Shown: positions 32,365-43,687 of the stretch, one piece after another
Layout: each line of letters opens with the position of its first letter
How positions within the stretch are numbered: the stretch's first letter is position 1
Assembly: GCA_000498155.1 (NCBI GenBank)
Contig: AXZN01000010.1
Location: 434,001-498,000 of the forward strand
Source: Shiraia sp. slf14
Lineage: Eukaryota; Ascomycota; Dothideomycetes; Pleosporales; Shiraiaceae
DNA length: 64,000 nt
Direction: 5' to 3'
Notes under the pieces: model-generated
The model's input: the letters and a program-made list of their open reading frames with translations, nothing else
Told to the model about the DNA's origin: nothing
The model's database searches: none
Program-made: the position numbers and the translations under genes

Positions 32365-34227
32365 TTTGTCCTAGGGAGAAGACCAACCAACGATTCCGGA
32401 GAGCACAAAGGCGAAAAAACATGTCACTCGGCGGATCAAGCCGATATAAGAATGCATTGCTGAAAAGCAACGGTAGTCTGGTTTGCTTGAACCAGATATG
32501 CTACATTACGCACTTAGTCGACAAAGTCGAACTCTATTGAGACTTGCCCAACGGCTGAATCTGGTTGATTGGGTCGGCTACCTGTCCGTGACTTGGATGG
32601 TTTACAATGCATACCCCAGACGTTTTGTGTATAACTACTCCTCCAGGTCTGTCTATAGGCTGGAACTTTTTCCTACAAGGGTTAGTATTGTTTGAAGCTT
32701 GGGAGACCTAGTGCTTCAAACAAAACGCCTAGGAACATGGCCATTCTAGGTGGGCTTGCATATCGATTAGAGTGGTTCATTCGTTAGGCAAAATTGGGTA
32801 CTTTGGTCAAGTGACCGAGGTGAGTATATGCATACATTCTCCAAGACCACATATCCTCGTTGAGAGAACCGAAAGTTATCATTGTCGACGTGGTAGGAAG
32901 CAGCCCGTCATTCCATTACCTCATCCGCGGGATGAGATAAGAGGCCAGTGAGTAGTCCACAAGAATATGACAAAACGAAGTCCGGAATTCAAATCACTCA
33001 GCCTTGGTAGGCGGACATCACGCTTGGAAAGACTTAGTCTGTATGAAAGCCAGAGACTGAGCCTACTTTAATGGTTATGCCCCCCAGAAATATAACACGT
33101 AAACGTGGGCTTAACTCCCGGATCACTGAGGAAGCGAAGAAAAAGCACGCCGGACGTGTGAATGCGAGGGTGATCATGTTTCGCCATGTCCTCGAGAAAC
33201 TTCAGTTGTGTGTTTCAAAAGTTGCCGTCGCATCTCAAGAGACACCAGGATGTGTCATGGACACGTGTCTGATCCAGGTAACAGCCGAGAGGATCCCAAG
33301 AACATGGAACACCAGGGGTCTGCACGGCGGGAAGAGCATGGAATATCCTAAAAGGCATTGGCGCAACCTCAACTTCTCGTGAATAGGGAGTTGTCGGGCA
33401 CAGAGTAAATCCGGTCCCTAGCGTCTTGGCTCAAAGTTCTTTCAATGTTCGCGCAACGCGCCTTGCACTTTCTTTCTTACCATGAAACAACATGCTCATC
33501 ACACAATGCATGCCACCCGATGTCTTTGAACTCAGTTCCTTTGTACTTGCATCATGTCGAAGTGCATCGATTTTACGCATGTACAGATGATGCAGAGTGG
33601 GCTGCCAGCCGATCCATCGATGCCTGTTCACGAAGTTGATGCATCTCAAACTAACATGAACTAACCCAAGACACTCTTCTAGTATGGCCTGGAAGACTCG
33701 GTTCATCAGGTACGTACTACGCAATTATATCCAGTTCCCCTTTTTGTGATGAGAAAAAGCAAAATTCACAGACCTGTTCGGATTTTCCCATGTCGATGAC
33801 TTTGCACTTTTACCTGACCTACAGCCTTCCTACTTTGTTTTGTTCTATAAACACTATGAACAATCATGGCTGACTACTTGACAGATGAACTGAAAGGACA
33901 TTCGTCGCGTCAACGATGATGGAAGCCCCATTGTTTCAACACGTGCTCACGTGCTCAAGGACATCTCGAATATCTACTATGCCGCCATTTAATTATTAAC
34001 AATGGAGGAAACAATGCAGATACTGTTACTAGCATCCTGTTCTTTCATGATGTCTTTGTCTACTCTAATCAACAATACAACGCCAATGTTTCCACACGGT
34101 ATCTCTTTGTTTGATTCCATTATTGTGAAGTGACAACGATTTTATCAATGAGCGTTGTAAGATCACTTATATGTTCACTTCGCACTGCACTATGTCTATC
34201 TTTCGACTACATAAATGAATTTGCGAA
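32365..34227. other. Divergent intergenic region, 1.9 kb
   Basis: This stretch separates the SAT4-family gene (-) from the large unnamed gene (+). One open frame at 33071-33382 encodes a basic 103-residue peptide with no family resemblance, which I do not call. Several AT-rich stretches and no recognisable mobile element are seen. Confidence 0.4.
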
Positions 34228-36825
34228 ATGGTTCTCGCCTCTCCTCATCACAAAACAACAACAACCGCAGCAGATCAAAACCTCACCATCGACCAAACTC
34301 CAAAAAAACCCCATCCCTTGCATAACGTTGTCATTAGAAGCTCAGCGCAATCAGACAAGTACGCTCTAATGTCTCACTCACGTTCAAACAGCTTGGGAAA
34401 CGCACGTCGCTCTAGTCGAGCTGGTTCTCGACACGGATCCGTCAACATGGCTCAGGCTAGTCAGTCGGACGCTCCGTTCTTGCTGGGTGGTGAATTTGAT
34501 CTCGCTAACTTCGATCTCAATGACCCTATGTTTGCTGGGTTCTTCGACCCTGTAGGACCTATGGACTTGTTTGCGGAAAATAACCCTGCTGATAACTTCC
34601 AGGCCGCAGAGTACTCCAACTACCAACCAGTGCAGGCTAATGGTTCGCAGCCGGCATTCGACTTCTCGGCGCCGAATGGACAGCCGATTCAGCCATACAC
34701 ACAGTCTGCTGCCGTTCCTGTACCGGATTTCACTAATAAGTACGACTGGCAGCCTATCGACCCTGCTCTTCCGGCTACACCTGGGCTGGCTGCTATCCCT
34801 AGTGTTCCTGTTGATTTCGTGAATCAGCATATGTCTATGTATCCTGATCCGGAATTTACAGATTACATGCCTCAGCCTTACTACACGTACCAGCCAATTG
34901 AGCAATCCGGCTACACACCCATGGGTCAACATGTGACAGGAGTTGCCGCTGATGGCCATCAGGATAACACTCATAAGATCCAGGAGAATGCTGTGCGCAA
35001 GCAACAGAAGCGTGCTCGTGACGACTCGGACGAGGAACCTGCTCGTAAGCGGGTCCGTCGAGTTACGCATGTTGTTGAAGACTCGTCAGACGATGAGTCT
35101 TCTATCAAGGTATCAGCAAAGAAAGCACGTAAGGTCGAGCGTTCTTACCACGAGGCTAGCGGTGATGAAGCTAGCTCTTTGGGCAATTTCAAGATCAATA
35201 AGCCTGCCGTTGCTAATGCTGGTCAGAAGCCTGAGAAGATGGAAGACAAGCCTTGGGTACGTATCAACACCAACACCAAGGGCGAGACTTCCCGCACTGC
35301 ACGCATCAACGTGGAGGCCAAAGAGCTTCGTAAGTACAAAGCTAAGCCACTTCCAAATGGCGAGTGGCAATCTGGTAAGTACAAGTTCGAGTACACTGCA
35401 TACGGTGGCTTGGATGAATTCAAGAAGAAGCGTATGTCACCTCGCCAGATTCAGGAGTACATCATGAACTACCCATCTGATGATCTGCGGCTTTGGCTCC
35501 AGGTTGCCCCGGCAGATATGGCTCGCCGATATGGCTCACCTGGCCACTCCAAGTGTCTCTTCGAGAATTGCCCCAAGCACATTTGGGGCGATTCTGGCAC
35601 CATTGACGTTGGCCACTACCGCATCGCCTTTGACGAGAAGTTCAAGACCTATGGAAACAAAGTTGTCGATCCTTTCGACTGCCCAGGTTTCGTACATTTG
35701 TACTGCTTAGAGCGCTTCCTAGATTTTGAGGCTATTTGCCAAGTCGCTGATATCCAGGTCGATACTCGTGTCGATCTTCCTCGCGAGACTGGTCAGGCCA
35801 AGTGGTCCATGTCTGGTCGTCCTGAGGCTGACCTTGCCCAATACTTCCTCAAGGCTGCTAAGAAGCGCTCCTCTGTTCGTGCCACCGAACCTTTCAAGCA
35901 CTACCCAGTCCATGTCTCGTCCACTACTCCCAAGCAGTTCGACAACACACTTGTACACGCGTTGGCTGAGGCTAACCTCCAGGCTCGTAGCCGCTCGCAA
36001 ATTCGTCAATTTGTTGAGCGCAAGATTACCCCTAATGTTCTTATGATCAACAAAGGTGATCTTGAGATTGCTATGACCCAGAAGAAGATTCGAACCACCT
36101 CAGCTTACAAGAAGGCCCTCAAGTTTAAGCGTTGCACCGCTTCGACCTACAACTACGATACTTTTTATGATGAATACGACCCGATCATCAACGAGCGTAT
36201 TGCCGAGTATGAAGCATTGAAGGCTCGCTTCGATGCCGAAGATGCCGCAGGCGTTGTCTCTCGCCGCAAGAAGCGTGGTGCCGCCACCACCAAAGAGCGC
36301 AAAGCCAAGGTCCCAGAAGCCGACTCTTCTGATGAGGAGCTCAACTTTGATGCCGAATCCGATTTCGAAGACATCGCCGACTGGCAACCACCTGCGCGTG
36401 GCTCCCGCACTTCAAGCCGCAACAAGCCGAAGGTCAACTATGCTGAAGACGAGACTACACAGTCCTCCCAAGCAGAGTATCAAGAGAAACAGCCTCGACG
36501 CCGCTCCTCTTGCACCAGCCTCTTCCCCAAGACCTTCCTCGGCGCAGAGCCTCTGAGCCTCGATGCCTACGCGGCAGAACAGGCCGAGCCCGCCGGAGAA
36601 CTGACACAGGAGGAGATTGCCGCTGTGATCAACAAGTACAACACTGACTACAAGCGCCGCCGTTCGAGCTCCAGCGGTTCTCGCAAGCCGCGCCAGGCAT
36701 CGTTCAACGCGCAGCCTGTCTCTGCTAGCGCCGAGTTCGACATCAACGACCCGCCTTCTGCACTTGTGGCTACCCCTAGCGATCTCGGTCGACGTAGTAG
36801 TGCGCGGTTTGCTTCCAAGGCTTAA
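34228..36825 (+). CDS. Large unnamed nuclear-type fungal protein with Cys/His-rich core
   Basis: This is a single-exon gene for up to 865 residues. The first 47 residues are encoded by CA/A-rich DNA that looks like a leader, so Met 48 (34369, MSHSRSNSLG) is an equally good start, although the ATG at 34228 has the better context. The N-terminal third is disordered and rich in Pro/Gln/Asn/Tyr. A basic-acidic segment (DDSDEEPARKRVRRV, SAKKARKVERS) suggests nuclear location. The central region, about residues 400-560, holds a possible metal site: CLFENCPKHIWG, VGHYRIAFDE, DPFDCPGFVHLYCLERFLDF. I have seen similar CxxxxC...GHYR...HLYCLE...F patterns in uncharacterised fungal proteins but know no name for them. 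The C-terminus is acidic, Ser-rich and disordered. A role in chromatin or transcription is only a guess. Confidence 0.82.
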   Translation: MVLASPHHKTTTTAADQNLTIDQTPKKPHPLHNVVIRSSAQSDKYALMSHSRSNSLGNARRSSRAGSRHGSVNMAQASQSDAPFLLGGEFDLANFDLNDPMFAGFFDPVGPMDLFAENNPADNFQAAEYSNYQPVQANGSQPAFDFSAPNGQPIQPYTQSAAVPVPDFTNKYDWQPIDPALPATPGLAAIPSVPVDFVNQHMSMYPDPEFTDYMPQPYYTYQPIEQSGYTPMGQHVTGVAADGHQDNTHKIQENAVRKQQKRARDDSDEEPARKRVRRVTHVVEDSSDDESSIKVSAKKARKVERSYHEASGDEASSLGNFKINKPAVANAGQKPEKMEDKPWVRINTNTKGETSRTARINVEAKELRKYKAKPLPNGEWQSGKYKFEYTAYGGLDEFKKKRMSPRQIQEYIMNYPSDDLRLWLQVAPADMARRYGSPGHSKCLFENCPKHIWGDSGTIDVGHYRIAFDEKFKTYGNKVVDPFDCPGFVHLYCLERFLDFEAICQVADIQVDTRVDLPRETGQAKWSMSGRPEADLAQYFLKAAKKRSSVRATEPFKHYPVHVSSTTPKQFDNTLVHALAEANLQARSRSQIRQFVERKITPNVLMINKGDLEIAMTQKKIRTTSAYKKALKFKRCTASTYNYDTFYDEYDPIINERIAEYEALKARFDAEDAAGVVSRRKKRGAATTKERKAKVPEADSSDEELNFDAESDFEDIADWQPPARGSRTSSRNKPKVNYAEDETTQSSQAEYQEKQPRRRSSCTSLFPKTFLGAEPLSLDAYAAEQAEPAGELTQEEIAAVINKYNTDYKRRRSSSSGSRKPRQASFNAQPVSASAEFDINDPPSALVATPSDLGRRSSARFASKA

Positions 36826-37384
36826 AGGTAATGTCATTTCCTTGCATAAGTCTTGTCTCACAAAAGTTTTGTATCTATGTGCATAAAAGGATTTGTACAA
36901 ATAAGGGAATTGAGATTAATAATGGTAAGGATATTTTCAACGCTGGCGTTGATAATATTGGGATGGGGTAAATAGTTGAAATCGATGTTTTGTGTATCAA
37001 ATTTTGAGAATTTTGCTTGTTTGGTGATGTTTTGATTTTTATCTAAAAGGGTCGTCTGAAGTCGATGCTGTTGGTCAGCTCAAGTGATCAAGTGATAGTG
37101 ATATTTTATCGTCGTAAACACCATTGAGACTGTTGCACTACTGCCATTGAAGAACCCGTCTTGTATATAGTCAAGGTTCATACATACTGGTACCATCTAC
37201 TCACATGGAACGTAATGTTTACTGAAGCACCATGCAGTGTACTGTCTGTAAGGTGTTGAATTTCTACAAGGATATTACTTATTGATTATATAAGGATCAT
37301 TACTTGTAACAAAGGCATAGGAGGCTTAGCATCTACGAAGTACGATGTGGTATGGATACCAAATCTGAACTGTTTCTTAACTTT
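36826..37384. other. AT-rich convergent intergenic region
   Basis: This spacer between the large unnamed gene (+) and the HET-domain gene (-) is AT-rich, with several T-rich tracts suited to 3' end formation. No coding frame is seen. Confidence 0.5.
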
Positions 37385-39388
37385 TCAATGCAACTCTATC
37401 CGTACTAATTCCATCTCGCTATCATGACTCAACCTATGTTTTTCCACACCATCATCCATCAGCCCTTGGATATAACAGTCCCCTATAATTTCGTATTTGT
37501 TCTGCCCTAAAGGTCGCAATACGAAAGGTGACCTGCCCCCTCGAAGGAAAAAGAGTGCATCACCCGCTTGTGTGGCAGCAGGAGCGAGGCCGATGTAATT
37601 CTCACTTACAATCAGCCGTCTCTCGAGACTTGCCTCCATAATCGAGTTAGTGATCATGGGAATGGTCTCTTTGAGCGGGTAGTCGTCTGCATTGGGAGGA
37701 AACCGTTCAAGAAACAGCTCGAAATCGGGGAAAAAATCCAAATGTCCATAGGGTGATTGTTTTGCGAGAAGGGACCAGAGCGCAAAAGCAATGTCGTCGC
37801 TTTTTACCATACGTCGAATGTTGGTGGGAGATGATTCTGCAATGACCTCTGCGCAAATCAGTTTCCAAAAGGCTCGTGTCAGCTCCCAGTCTTGTTCTGG
37901 ATCAAGCCGGCCTTGCCTGAAGTACAAACAGCTCCACCAGTCCTCGAGTATGCTTTTGCAGTCATCCTGCTGCATGACTTTGCGAACGGTTAGCACGTTG
38001 TTGAAATGGAAGCCCTCGAGCGATAGCACGTTCTGTCCTTGCAGGGTATCTGCAATTTTGAAGGCCTCCGGTTGCGGATATGCATTGTATAAATCTACAG
38101 CTTCCGCTCGGACGATATAAGTCAAAGCTCTCGGAGACGTCCAATCTGGTACCCATGATGGTAGATCCGTTCTGGTCATCCGTCCTAGCTCAGTGTTAAA
38201 CACCGCCAAAGAATTTGTTTCAAGTATGCATTCCAGAGTTGCTTGACAGAATACATCGATTTCACCCAATGAATAGTCTGCCACAAGCGGTGGCCGATCT
38301 CGAGGTTTCGGAGCTAAACCAAGGAGCGCGTACACCTTGTCTCGTGGGTCCGTAGCCTTTCTTGCTCGAAATTTCCGCAGTAAACCAAGAAGAGTTTTGT
38401 TTCTTTTCGAAGACAGATACGTGTATCTGTGGTTGTCTTTCCTTTGGGGATTCTGGAAAGCTTGCAGCTCGTCTAATCCCACAATGTTATGGCCAAACTT
38501 CCCAGGGACATGTACATGGTTTCGAGATATCTTCTGCGACGAGCAGCATTCCATTCCATGTCTAATGAAGTTGGAAGTGCCTCCCACAAACATTTCCCAA
38601 GGAGCGGATATTGAACCGAATGTAACGTCGATTTGCGACGCAAAAGCAATTTCCTGGACAACCCATATACGATTCCACCACGAATTTTCATCGTTTACTA
38701 ATCTCATGGAAACCTCGGATGCTTGATTTTGTTCTTCAGCGCATGTGAATTTGTTATGTCCTTCCAGCTCTTCCTTTGCGAGATCTTGGAAGACAGAGGT
38801 CTCATTCAAGTGTACATCTTTACACAACTCTTGGATCAACAAGAAGAACTCGAACATTCCATGGTCCTGATAACTCTCTATTTCTCCTCTGCTCTCCAGA
38901 TATTTTGCCCTGCTTTCTTGCCACTTCTCGAGCTCGCGGGGTGTATGCTGGCCAAGATTCAAGACTGGTAATGGCTCTTCTGGTAATTTCTTGTCCCCAA
39001 GTTGGTCGCCAAGATATACGATGACATTTTGACATTTCCGGTAAATTTCACCCATCAGTCCAACCTGGTGTGTCCGCTCGCGGTCATCCATTTGATTGAT
39101 GCACAAAGCATCCACCCACAAAGTTAAGCCTTCCTTGTAGTGGTGCCGAAGGTGCCTCAGAGCGCTTTCGAGATTTCGAGTAACTTCCCAGTTCCGGCCA
39201 GCGAAGCGTATCGATGGTTTATTTGTTGTAGATCCCCATACATATGATAAAGCAGTGTATTCAGCAGTATTGCATTCTGCTCTGTCGAGTTTGCAATCTA
39301 TTGGATCTGTCCATTTTCCTGGTAGTAGCCTAATCAATCGGATTTCTCTCAGCCCAAGTGGACCATCGGGGTATATTTTTGGATTCAT
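37385..39388 (-). CDS. Heterokaryon incompatibility (HET) domain protein
   Basis: This is a single-exon gene for 667 residues. The HET domain is at the N-terminus with its three signature blocks: EYTALSYVWGS (43-53), LWVDALCINQMDDRERTHQV (90-109, the CINQ core) and IYRKCQNVIVYLGD (115-128). Further on, the segment ATDPRDKVYALLGLA is a typical HET-protein motif that follows the HET domain. No NACHT, ankyrin or WD repeats follow, so it belongs to the short HET proteins. Such proteins take part in nonself recognition and cell death when incompatible hyphae fuse, but most family members have no proven incompatibility role. No recognisable allorecognition partner (for example a NLR or HeLo gene) is adjacent. 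Confidence 0.93.
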   Translation of the reverse strand: MNPKIYPDGPLGLREIRLIRLLPGKWTDPIDCKLDRAECNTAEYTALSYVWGSTTNKPSIRFAGRNWEVTRNLESALRHLRHHYKEGLTLWVDALCINQMDDRERTHQVGLMGEIYRKCQNVIVYLGDQLGDKKLPEEPLPVLNLGQHTPRELEKWQESRAKYLESRGEIESYQDHGMFEFFLLIQELCKDVHLNETSVFQDLAKEELEGHNKFTCAEEQNQASEVSMRLVNDENSWWNRIWVVQEIAFASQIDVTFGSISAPWEMFVGGTSNFIRHGMECCSSQKISRNHVHVPGKFGHNIVGLDELQAFQNPQRKDNHRYTYLSSKRNKTLLGLLRKFRARKATDPRDKVYALLGLAPKPRDRPPLVADYSLGEIDVFCQATLECILETNSLAVFNTELGRMTRTDLPSWVPDWTSPRALTYIVRAEAVDLYNAYPQPEAFKIADTLQGQNVLSLEGFHFNNVLTVRKVMQQDDCKSILEDWWSCLYFRQGRLDPEQDWELTRAFWKLICAEVIAESSPTNIRRMVKSDDIAFALWSLLAKQSPYGHLDFFPDFELFLERFPPNADDYPLKETIPMITNSIMEASLERRLIVSENYIGLAPAATQAGDALFFLRGGRSPFVLRPLGQNKYEIIGDCYIQGLMDDGVEKHRLSHDSEMELVRIELH

Positions 39389-39965
39389 ATTGAATATCGT
39401 TCTTCAGAAGTTGGGATGTTCTGATAATGAGTGTTGTTTCATGGAGGACTAACGGCGGCTCTTCGTCAATTTGAGGTGAGGGGCTTCACTGGTCATGCAT
39501 GCTCAGCCATACCATCTAAGTATAGGAAGCGACCCAATAATTGGCAAGTACCCCAGGCCCATCGAAGGTCAGTATCTTGATATGGCGTCCTGCATTGCTG
39601 ATAGGCTTGGCCAAGCGTGGCGAAGTAGACAGGAGCAAAATGACGGAAGTCGTGTATGAGGAAGGATATTGCGAGACACGTCACAACCTATCCAGCCACT
39701 CAACCCACTTTGAAGGAAAAGCGTAATCCTCCTTCCCCAAATCAACTCCCAACACGCAAGCTCAACTTCTAAGCCTCAGTAGAATCCAAAATGCAACTGT
39801 TTCATTCGTAAATCATTCAATCATATACTCATAAAAAGCACTACGCGGTGCCACAATCAAATCAAATCAAAACAACCCCATCAGCAACCCAATCCGCAGA
39901 CTGCAAACGATACACAAACACTAACCCCTATCCTCACGACTCCAACCCCTTCACTGCCCTTTCCC
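39389..39965. other. Intergenic region upstream of the HET gene
   Basis: These 577 bp probably hold the promoter of the HET gene and the 3' end of the F-box-like gene. A CA/TC-rich tract is present at about 39.84-39.97 kb. No gene is seen. Confidence 0.45.
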
Positions 39966-41234
39966 TCAACCCCCCTCCCCCTGACCCGGCACATCATACC
40001 CACTAATTTCCAAACTAACCTCCACACCATGCAGCTTGCGAAAGCGCGTCCTCGCATCACCATACTTATCCGTGCCCAATTCATCGGGATAGAGTCTAAC
40101 AAGTCTATCTACTTCTCTGCGGGGGATCCGCATGATACATACGATTTTGACTTCGGTGTCCTTGCGGCGAGTTTCTTCGAGCGAGAGACAGAGCATTTCA
40201 ATGCCCATTTCGCGCTCGAAGCGGAGGAAGGAGGTATAGAGGGTTTGGGCGTGGGCGTGTTGGTGGGCTTGGGGGTTGGGGATGGTTTGGCCTTGTGCTG
40301 GGTGTAATGGCGGTGGAGGGGGGACGTTTTGGGCGCCGTGTTGGTGATGTTGCAGTTGCATTTGTGCAAGAGTGTTGTGGTGTGGTACTGCGCCCTGGGC
40401 AAACTGGGTGAACGACATGGCAGGTGGGGGCTGATCGCCATGATGTTGTCCACCTGCGGCACCATCGTGTTGTGCATCTGCCGTTGCGGTATTGTGCATG
40501 TTTTGCAGTTGCTGTTGCAATGCATGGACTTGTTGGCCTAGGGCGTTTTGCACCGCTTGTACCTGCACAACGACTGCAGGCGGCAATCCGGCAAGACCAC
40601 CTCCACCTTGCATACCCATACCGCCTTGTCCCAGCTGACCTAACATGGCCGGTGTGCCCATACTACCGCAGCGCATGAAGATCCATAGATTCTTGAGCCT
40701 GGGCAAATCATACTTTAGACTTCTTTCTGACGTTTTGCTGCTGAGATAACTCGTCCATAGGCGTAGATCCTTTTCTCGAATGCGAAAATATACACATGAT
40801 ATGTCCTCCGACGCCGGTGATGAGATGATGCGGAAGATGTTGCAATCGGAAGGGTGCGTAAAGAGAAACTTGTTCGCGCTGTACAGTATCGACACACTCT
40901 CATGGTAGACCTGTTTGTTTGCTCGCAGTAGGTTTACGCCGACTTGATGTTTCATAGGCGCCTGGTTGGGCCACCAAAAGGGATACGAAGAGGTCAAAGC
41001 ATAATGATATACACGCTCGCGCAATTCTCTGGGTAGAGATAAGAGGAGGGAAAAGGCGGGGTCGGACGATGCTGCTTGCGATCCAGCTGAGGGGTTGCTG
41101 GTGGATGGATGACGAAGGCGAACTGGTCGACTGGGAGATCGTGGCGGTGCATCGAGCATGGTAGTATCTGAGGAGCCGCTGCTCCCGGTAGACGATCGCG
41201 ATCGCGAGTTAGGAGTCGAGGTACGGGAAGCCAT
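39966..41234 (-). CDS. F-box-like fungal protein with Q/H-rich region
   Basis: This single-exon gene encodes 422 residues from MASRTSTPNS, chosen because its ATG has a strong context (AAAG before, G after). The frame is open 47 codons further upstream. The N-terminus is Ser/Arg/Pro-rich. Around residues 60-82 is FSLLLSLPRELRERVYHYAL, the short F-box-like entry motif of the large 2EXR/DUF7730-type fungal families, followed by VNLLRANKQVYHESVSILYS, also typical of them. The middle carries Gly/Met- and Gln/His-rich low complexity. The C-terminal part (FLRFEREMGIEMLCLSLEE ... VDRLVRLYPDELG) is globular. The function is unknown. F-box-like members may serve as substrate receptors, but no Skp1 binding can be read here. 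Confidence 0.82.
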   Translation of the reverse strand: MASRTSTPNSRSRSSTGSSGSSDTTMLDAPPRSPSRPVRLRHPSTSNPSAGSQAASSDPAFSLLLSLPRELRERVYHYALTSSYPFWWPNQAPMKHQVGVNLLRANKQVYHESVSILYSANKFLFTHPSDCNIFRIISSPASEDISCVYFRIREKDLRLWTSYLSSKTSERSLKYDLPRLKNLWIFMRCGSMGTPAMLGQLGQGGMGMQGGGGLAGLPPAVVVQVQAVQNALGQQVHALQQQLQNMHNTATADAQHDGAAGGQHHGDQPPPAMSFTQFAQGAVPHHNTLAQMQLQHHQHGAQNVPPPPPLHPAQGQTIPNPQAHQHAHAQTLYTSFLRFEREMGIEMLCLSLEETRRKDTEVKIVCIMRIPRREVDRLVRLYPDELGTDKYGDARTRFRKLHGVEVSLEISGYDVPGQGEGG

Positions 41235-41905
41235 CTTTAGTATGACCAGACGAGAGCACCGTGTTATGTAGCCTTGTGGGCTTACACGATAGCGGATGCG
41301 CACAAGCGAGGCGTTGTATTGAAGTCGCGGGGTTAAGAAGGCTGGCGGAGTTAAGTTTGCTTGTTCCTTCCTCAAGGCTGCTCTTGATGTTCTTCAAGTT
41401 GCGCAATTACGAGTGTGAGAGAAGAGTCAGAGGACAAGTGCAAGGAGAGAACTTGAAGTCGCGCATCCGCACATGTTCGAGGTCAAGGGCGTCAAATGAA
41501 TGAACGAATCAGGCCGCTTTCAACACATCACTACCCAATCGTTCGGCTCAGCCCGCCCGCGCTTAGTTCTGCTGCCGCCCGGTACGCGCTATCCAATGGT
41601 CTGTCTTGTTATCAAAGCTCGTATTGATCAAGGTCCTCCAAGAACACACATCTACCCATATTGTCCTCCTCGATGATTCAAGAATGCACATAAAGGTGGG
41701 GTGACCATGTATGTGTTTGTCATCATATGTCAGATGGCAAGGATAGTCGCAGTGAGACGTGACCCACAGTAATCCATTACTCATATTCACATATGTACAT
41801 ATGTACGAAGTATGCATACGATGATACATGCCATACTTGAACCTTAAATGGCTTCAGCACCAACTATTCGAGATTCTTCACCAACTTTACACGGCCATGA
41901 TACAT
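41235..41905. other. Intergenic region between F-box-like gene and sulfatase
   Basis: This stretch contains the promoter side of the F-box-like gene and the 3' side of the sulfatase. A run of CATATG-type words lies near 41.78-41.83 kb. There is no supported gene. Confidence 0.45.
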
Positions 41906-43687
41906 TCAGGTCCCATAACTCCAACTATCCCACTCCTCCTTCCATTCCACCGGCTCCAGCGCCCCCTCAACACTCAATATCTGCCCCAACCTACACTCCT
42001 CAAACGTAACTTTCTTCTGTTTCTTCAAATAGAACTCATCATACCGTTCACTCATCGCATCCCTCAAATTCTTCACCTTCCCATTAGGATGCAACTTCTC
42101 CCACGGCCTTGTGCAAACCCTCCCCTTGCAGCGCTTAAGTGTGAGGAGCAAAGCATCAAGTCGGGAAACCAACCGCTTAACCGACCAACCGTTGATTCTG
42201 TGATGTTTGCTCGACAAAGGGGCCAGTAAATTACTTAGTTGATACGGATCTGCAGAGATGTCATACAACTCGTGCTCATTCGTGCACCAAACTGTGTAGG
42301 AAAGGTCGTATTCATCGCCAACAACACGCACCGTCTTATACGTATTATTGGCGAAAGGAGAAATTCCATAGAATGCGTTTCCCTCGATGATGTAGTTGCC
42401 CCAGAATTCAATATTGATGTGTTCACTCTTTTCACTGGTTGCGAGTAGTTCTTGTGTCACGGGGATGGGTTCGCCGTCGAAATCGTCGCGCAGAGGTATG
42501 CCTGCGAGGTGGAAGAGCGTGGGGACAATGTCGGTGTGGCTCGAGGGGGTGGTTTGAACGGCGCCTTCAGCAATGCCAGGACCGCGGATGAAGAAAGGGA
42601 TGTTGACATCTTCTTCTATGCCGCAGGTTTTTCCTGGCGGAAGGCGGTGTTGTCCAATATGGAACCCATTATCGGTGGTGTAGATCAAGTACGTGTTCTT
42701 CAGGACCTCAGGGCTGGCTTCCAGTCGTTTGAAAATAGAGTCGATGAGTTCGTCGACAGCTTGGAGGGACTGTAGGCGCTTACGATACCAACTGTCGTTG
42801 TAGTCGAGTTCTGATTGGTTTAGTCGGCGTAAAGTTTTGAAGTACGATACTGTTCCTGGGTGATCAGGATTGAAGCCTGGTGTACGCGGTACAGTTACAT
42901 TTGCAAAGAGGCCCTCATGTCGCTTTGCGGGTACAGGGGGAAGAAAACGAGCAGGACGCGGATCAACCACTGTTTCTGAATGGGGCGCAATCGGTGCAAT
43001 ACCCAAAAAGAATGGCCTAGAAGAGTCCTTGATCGCGTCATCTAAAAATTCGCCAGCGGCTGCCGATACAAGGTCTGTTGAGTATTGCCCTGGTAGACTC
43101 CGATAGGGTTCATGGTTGCGTGACATGGTTGCATTGTAGAACAGATAGGTTCCTGGGTCGAGCAAGAAGTCGGAGCCATTCCAACCATTGATTCGTGGCT
43201 TGTCATACGTCGTTATGCTGTGCCCGTTCATCATCTTGCCGGTGTAATACGTGTTATATCCTGCATCTTGGAGCCATACAGGTAGATAAGCGTCGTTGAA
43301 TCCTTGTTCGATGAAGCGTGGATAACCACCTGCACAATATCAGTCTTGGTGCCAGGAGTTTTAGAAAGCTTAATCTCCTTCTGCATCCAAGTGAAATAAC
43401 GACTTACCATACGGCGCACCCACATCAGTCACATTGGTGTTGTGTGCTGCTTTCCCAGTCAAATACGAGACTCGTGAAGGACAGCATAGCGCCACCGTGC
43501 AAAAGTGCTTTTTAAACCAAGTTCCTTTTTGAGCAAAATGCTTTTGTACCGATGGTTGGTAATCAATCGAATCAAGTAACAGATCTTGATCATCTGTCAT
43601 GATCAAGATGAAGTTCGGCTTCGACGCATGGGTCGTTACGGCCGACAACCCCGCCGAAAGAAGCAAGAGATTTTGAGTTGGACGCAT
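41906..43687 (-). CDS. Secreted arylsulfatase
   Basis: The CDS is the complement of 41906-43329 and 43408-43687, giving 567 residues. A signal peptide is present (MRPTQNLLLLSAGLSAVTTHA). The metal-binding start ILIMTDDQD lies at about residues 28-35, and the sulfatase signature CCPSR at 68-72, where the first Cys is the one converted to formylglycine in this family. Further family motifs are YNTYYTGKMMNGH, FFLGIAPIAPHSE, YTTDNGFHIGQHRL and SHTDIVPTLFHLAGI. Several Asn-X-Ser/Thr sites fit secretion. It should release sulfate from aryl or sugar sulfate esters, probably for sulfur supply, as with the Neurospora arylsulfatase. The 78-bp intron (43330-43407, GTAAGT...TGCAG) restores GAPYGGYPRFIE. 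A mature enzyme also needs a formylglycine-generating enzyme, not present in this window. Confidence 0.94.

Noticed and set aside
33071..33382. 103-aa basic open frame
   Set aside because: The Lys/Arg-rich peptide has no family resemblance, poor context and no neighbours in frame. It might be a small gene but cannot be supported.
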